DNA from: Actinomycetes bacterium
GTDB taxonomy: Bacteria; Actinomycetota; Acidimicrobiia; Acidimicrobiales; Microtrichaceae
Reading direction: 5' to 3'
Length of the DNA stretch: 13,660 nt
Assembly: GCA_023450775.1 (NCBI GenBank)
Contig: JAEXGP010000063.1
Location: 1-13,660, forward strand
The position numbers and the translations under genes were made by a program. Below, in pieces: positions 12,282-13,660 of this stretch (its first letter is position 1; the number at the start of each line of letters is the position of its first letter). Below the pieces are notes generated by a model. That model made no database searches, was not told the origin of the DNA, and saw only the letters and a list, made by a program, of their open reading frames with translations.

Positions 12282-13660
12282 GGATCAGCCGGCGTGGTCG
12301 GAGCACTGGCATCGCGACGACGACTCCGCTGCTGACGTTGCGGCCGAGCGGGCGGCGGGGCTGTCGGGGGTGGAGTTCGTGCCGCCGGCCGCGGCGAAGG
12401 ACCTGCTCGACGCCGTCGCCGCGGTCGGCGCAGTGGATCTGGCGGCGTTGAGCGAGGACGAACGGTTCGGTCTGCTCGACGCGTTGGAGCACTCCGAACG
12501 GGTCCTCACCGCGGTGCTCATGTCCACCCTGATCGCGGTCGATGATCGCAGCGAGTTCGACGCCCGCTTCGGCATGACACCAGGCGCCTACTCCGAACAA
12601 CGCCACGGACGGGACCGCCTCTCGTGGACCCGCTCGCTGCGCATCGGCCGCCGCCTCGTTCACCTCCCCGAGATCCGCCGCGCACTCCTCGAGGGCCGGA
12701 TCTCGGTGGAACGCGCCAGTGTGATCGCCAACGCGGTCAACGCCCGCAACGCCGCCCTGCTCGCCGAAGCACAGACCGCGTTGCTGGAACTGTCGGCTCG
12801 CACCCCGCGGTTCGCCGAGTTCGCCGCCCAGGTCCGCGACCTCGCCGCCGTCGCGGACGCAGACGGGCCCGAACCCGAACCCGAACGCTCCAAGGGCAAG
12901 GTGTCGCGCACCGGGGACCACGTCGCGGTCGTCATGGACCTCTACGGCACCGACGCCATCGCCGCCGAACAGATGCTCGAAGCAGCACTCGACCGGCTGT
13001 GGAAAGCCGAGCTCGACGACGCCGCCCACAACCCCGAACTCGTCCCCAGATCGAAAGCCGAGCTGCGAGCCGCCGCGTTCATGGAACTCCTGCGCCGCGG
13101 CACCGCCGAGACCGCCACCGGCACCCGACGACCCGCCGTCGAGCTGTCACTCGTCATCGACGCCGACCGCGTCGAGGACCTCGACCCCACCCTCGCCGCC
13201 GTCGTCGCCGCCACCGCAGCCGGCACGTTCACCGGCGACCTCGCCGACGGATTCCTCGCCACCACCGCACAACGACCCCACCCGCTCGACGCACCCGGCG
13301 ACAGCTGCCCCGCGTGCGCCGGCCACCACCAACTCCCCGACCACGTCGACCTGCCCGGACGCTTCACCGGCGCCACCGTCACCGTCGCCGCCCCCGACGG
13401 CAGCCGCCGTGTCCTCACCCAACAGCAATGGCAACTCCTGCTGTGCGACTCGACGATCTCCCACATCCTCCTCGACGCACTCGGCGAACCCCTCGCCATC
13501 CGCCACCTCGACCGCTTCGCCGATGCCGACATGCGACGAGCCCTCACCGCCCGCGACGGCGGCTGCATCTTCCCCGGCTGCGACGCCCCACCGTCGTGGT
13601 GCGACGCCCACCACGTCATCGAGTACCAACTCGGCGGCCACACCGTCATCGTCAACCTCG
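12271..13660 (+). CDS. DUF222/HNH endonuclease-domain protein, 13E12 repeat family (3' end cut by window edge)
   Basis: The frame is open from ATG 12271 to the edge (463 codons). The N-terminal two-thirds is the helical DUF222 region, including the family-typical LVHLPEIRRALLEGRISVER (130-149). A CPAC pair (Cys346, Cys349) followed by HH may bind zinc. The HNH nuclease domain starts at ARDGGCIFPGC and shows Cys432, Cys437, Cys444, His447, His448 and Asn462; only its end, where a final LCxxHH is expected, is missing. Family members are presumed metal-dependent DNA endonucleases, and in mycobacteria they form repeated loci (REP13E12), some used as phage integration sites. ATG 12280 is an alternative start. 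The SOS box over the start predicts LexA repression. From about 12540 the codons shift to a C-rich, more A-ending style (CAA, CGA, GCA, GAA) than the neighbouring genes, consistent with a mobile or multi-copy family. Confidence 0.93.
   Translation, partial: MCSMDQPAWSEHWHRDDDSAADVAAERAAGLSGVEFVPPAAAKDLLDAVAAVGAVDLAALSEDERFGLLDALEHSERVLTAVLMSTLIAVDDRSEFDARFGMTPGAYSEQRHGRDRLSWTRSLRIGRRLVHLPEIRRALLEGRISVERASVIANAVNARNAALLAEAQTALLELSARTPRFAEFAAQVRDLAAVADADGPEPEPERSKGKVSRTGDHVAVVMDLYGTDAIAAEQMLEAALDRLWKAELDDAAHNPELVPRSKAELRAAAFMELLRRGTAETATGTRRPAVELSLVIDADRVEDLDPTLAAVVAATAAGTFTGDLADGFLATTAQRPHPLDAPGDSCPACAGHHQLPDHVDLPGRFTGATVTVAAPDGSRRVLTQQQWQLLLCDSTISHILLDALGEPLAIRHLDRFADADMRRALTARDGGCIFPGCDAPPSWCDAHHVIEYQLGGHTVIVNL

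Noticed and set aside
12942..13655. Long minus-strand open frames antisense to the HNH gene
   Set aside because: They arise from the C-rich codon bias of the DUF222/HNH gene; no start signals or domains are seen.
1..13660. CRISPR array, tRNA, rRNA, insertion sequence, attachment site or riboswitch
   Set aside because: No spaced direct repeats, tRNA cloverleaf, transposase motif, terminal inverted repeat pair or known riboswitch core was seen by eye; a covariance-model search would be needed to exclude small RNAs.

Overview
The window is GC-rich DNA (GC-ending codons, GTG starts, few AT-rich stretches) from a high-GC Gram-positive bacterium, most likely Actinomycetota. The DUF222/HNH (13E12-type) gene, its actinobacterial-type LexA box, TANNNT -10 elements placed for leaderless mRNAs, and GC hairpin terminators without U-tracts all fit. 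An Acidimicrobiia-like origin is a guess from overall gene style. No plasmid, phage, IS, CRISPR, tRNA or rRNA is visible. Both end genes run off the window.

Layout. 1-642 (-): 5' part of a type IV pseudopilin gene. 643-812: divergent regulatory region with two copies of an operator-like palindrome. 813-2411 (+): DHA2-type MFS exporter. 2424-4069 (-): two-gene operon, a ClC anion channel/transporter followed by a MarR regulator with a GTGA overlap. 4206-5132 (+): short-chain dehydrogenase/reductase. 5186-5629 (-): small uncharacterised soluble protein. 5774-6508 and 6550-7047 (+): a DUF1345 membrane protein and a four-helix membrane protein. 7079-10819 (-): an envelope cluster transcribed as ftsX, M23/LytM peptidase with coiled coil, then a serine-hydrolase lipoprotein. 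11071-12144 (+): YihY/BrkB-family membrane protein. 12271 to the end (+): DUF222/HNH nuclease gene, cut by the window edge.

How the genes work together. The clearest unit is ftsX-M23. The genes overlap by ATGA, and the peptidase has the signal peptide, coiled coil and LytM layout expected of an FtsX-controlled cell-wall hydrolase, but no ftsE lies beside ftsX. The clc-marR pair probably regulates itself through a pseudo-palindrome over the clc start. The HNH gene carries a perfect 18-bp SOS box over its own start codon, so DNA-damage control is likely. All three convergent junctions, and the 3' end of yihY, carry GC hairpins that overlap or abut a stop codon. The rest is accessory or housekeeping membrane and metabolic content. 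I see no convincing entirely new multi-gene system; the best leads are the SOS-controlled nuclease, the ftsE-less FtsX module and the twin-palindrome promoter.
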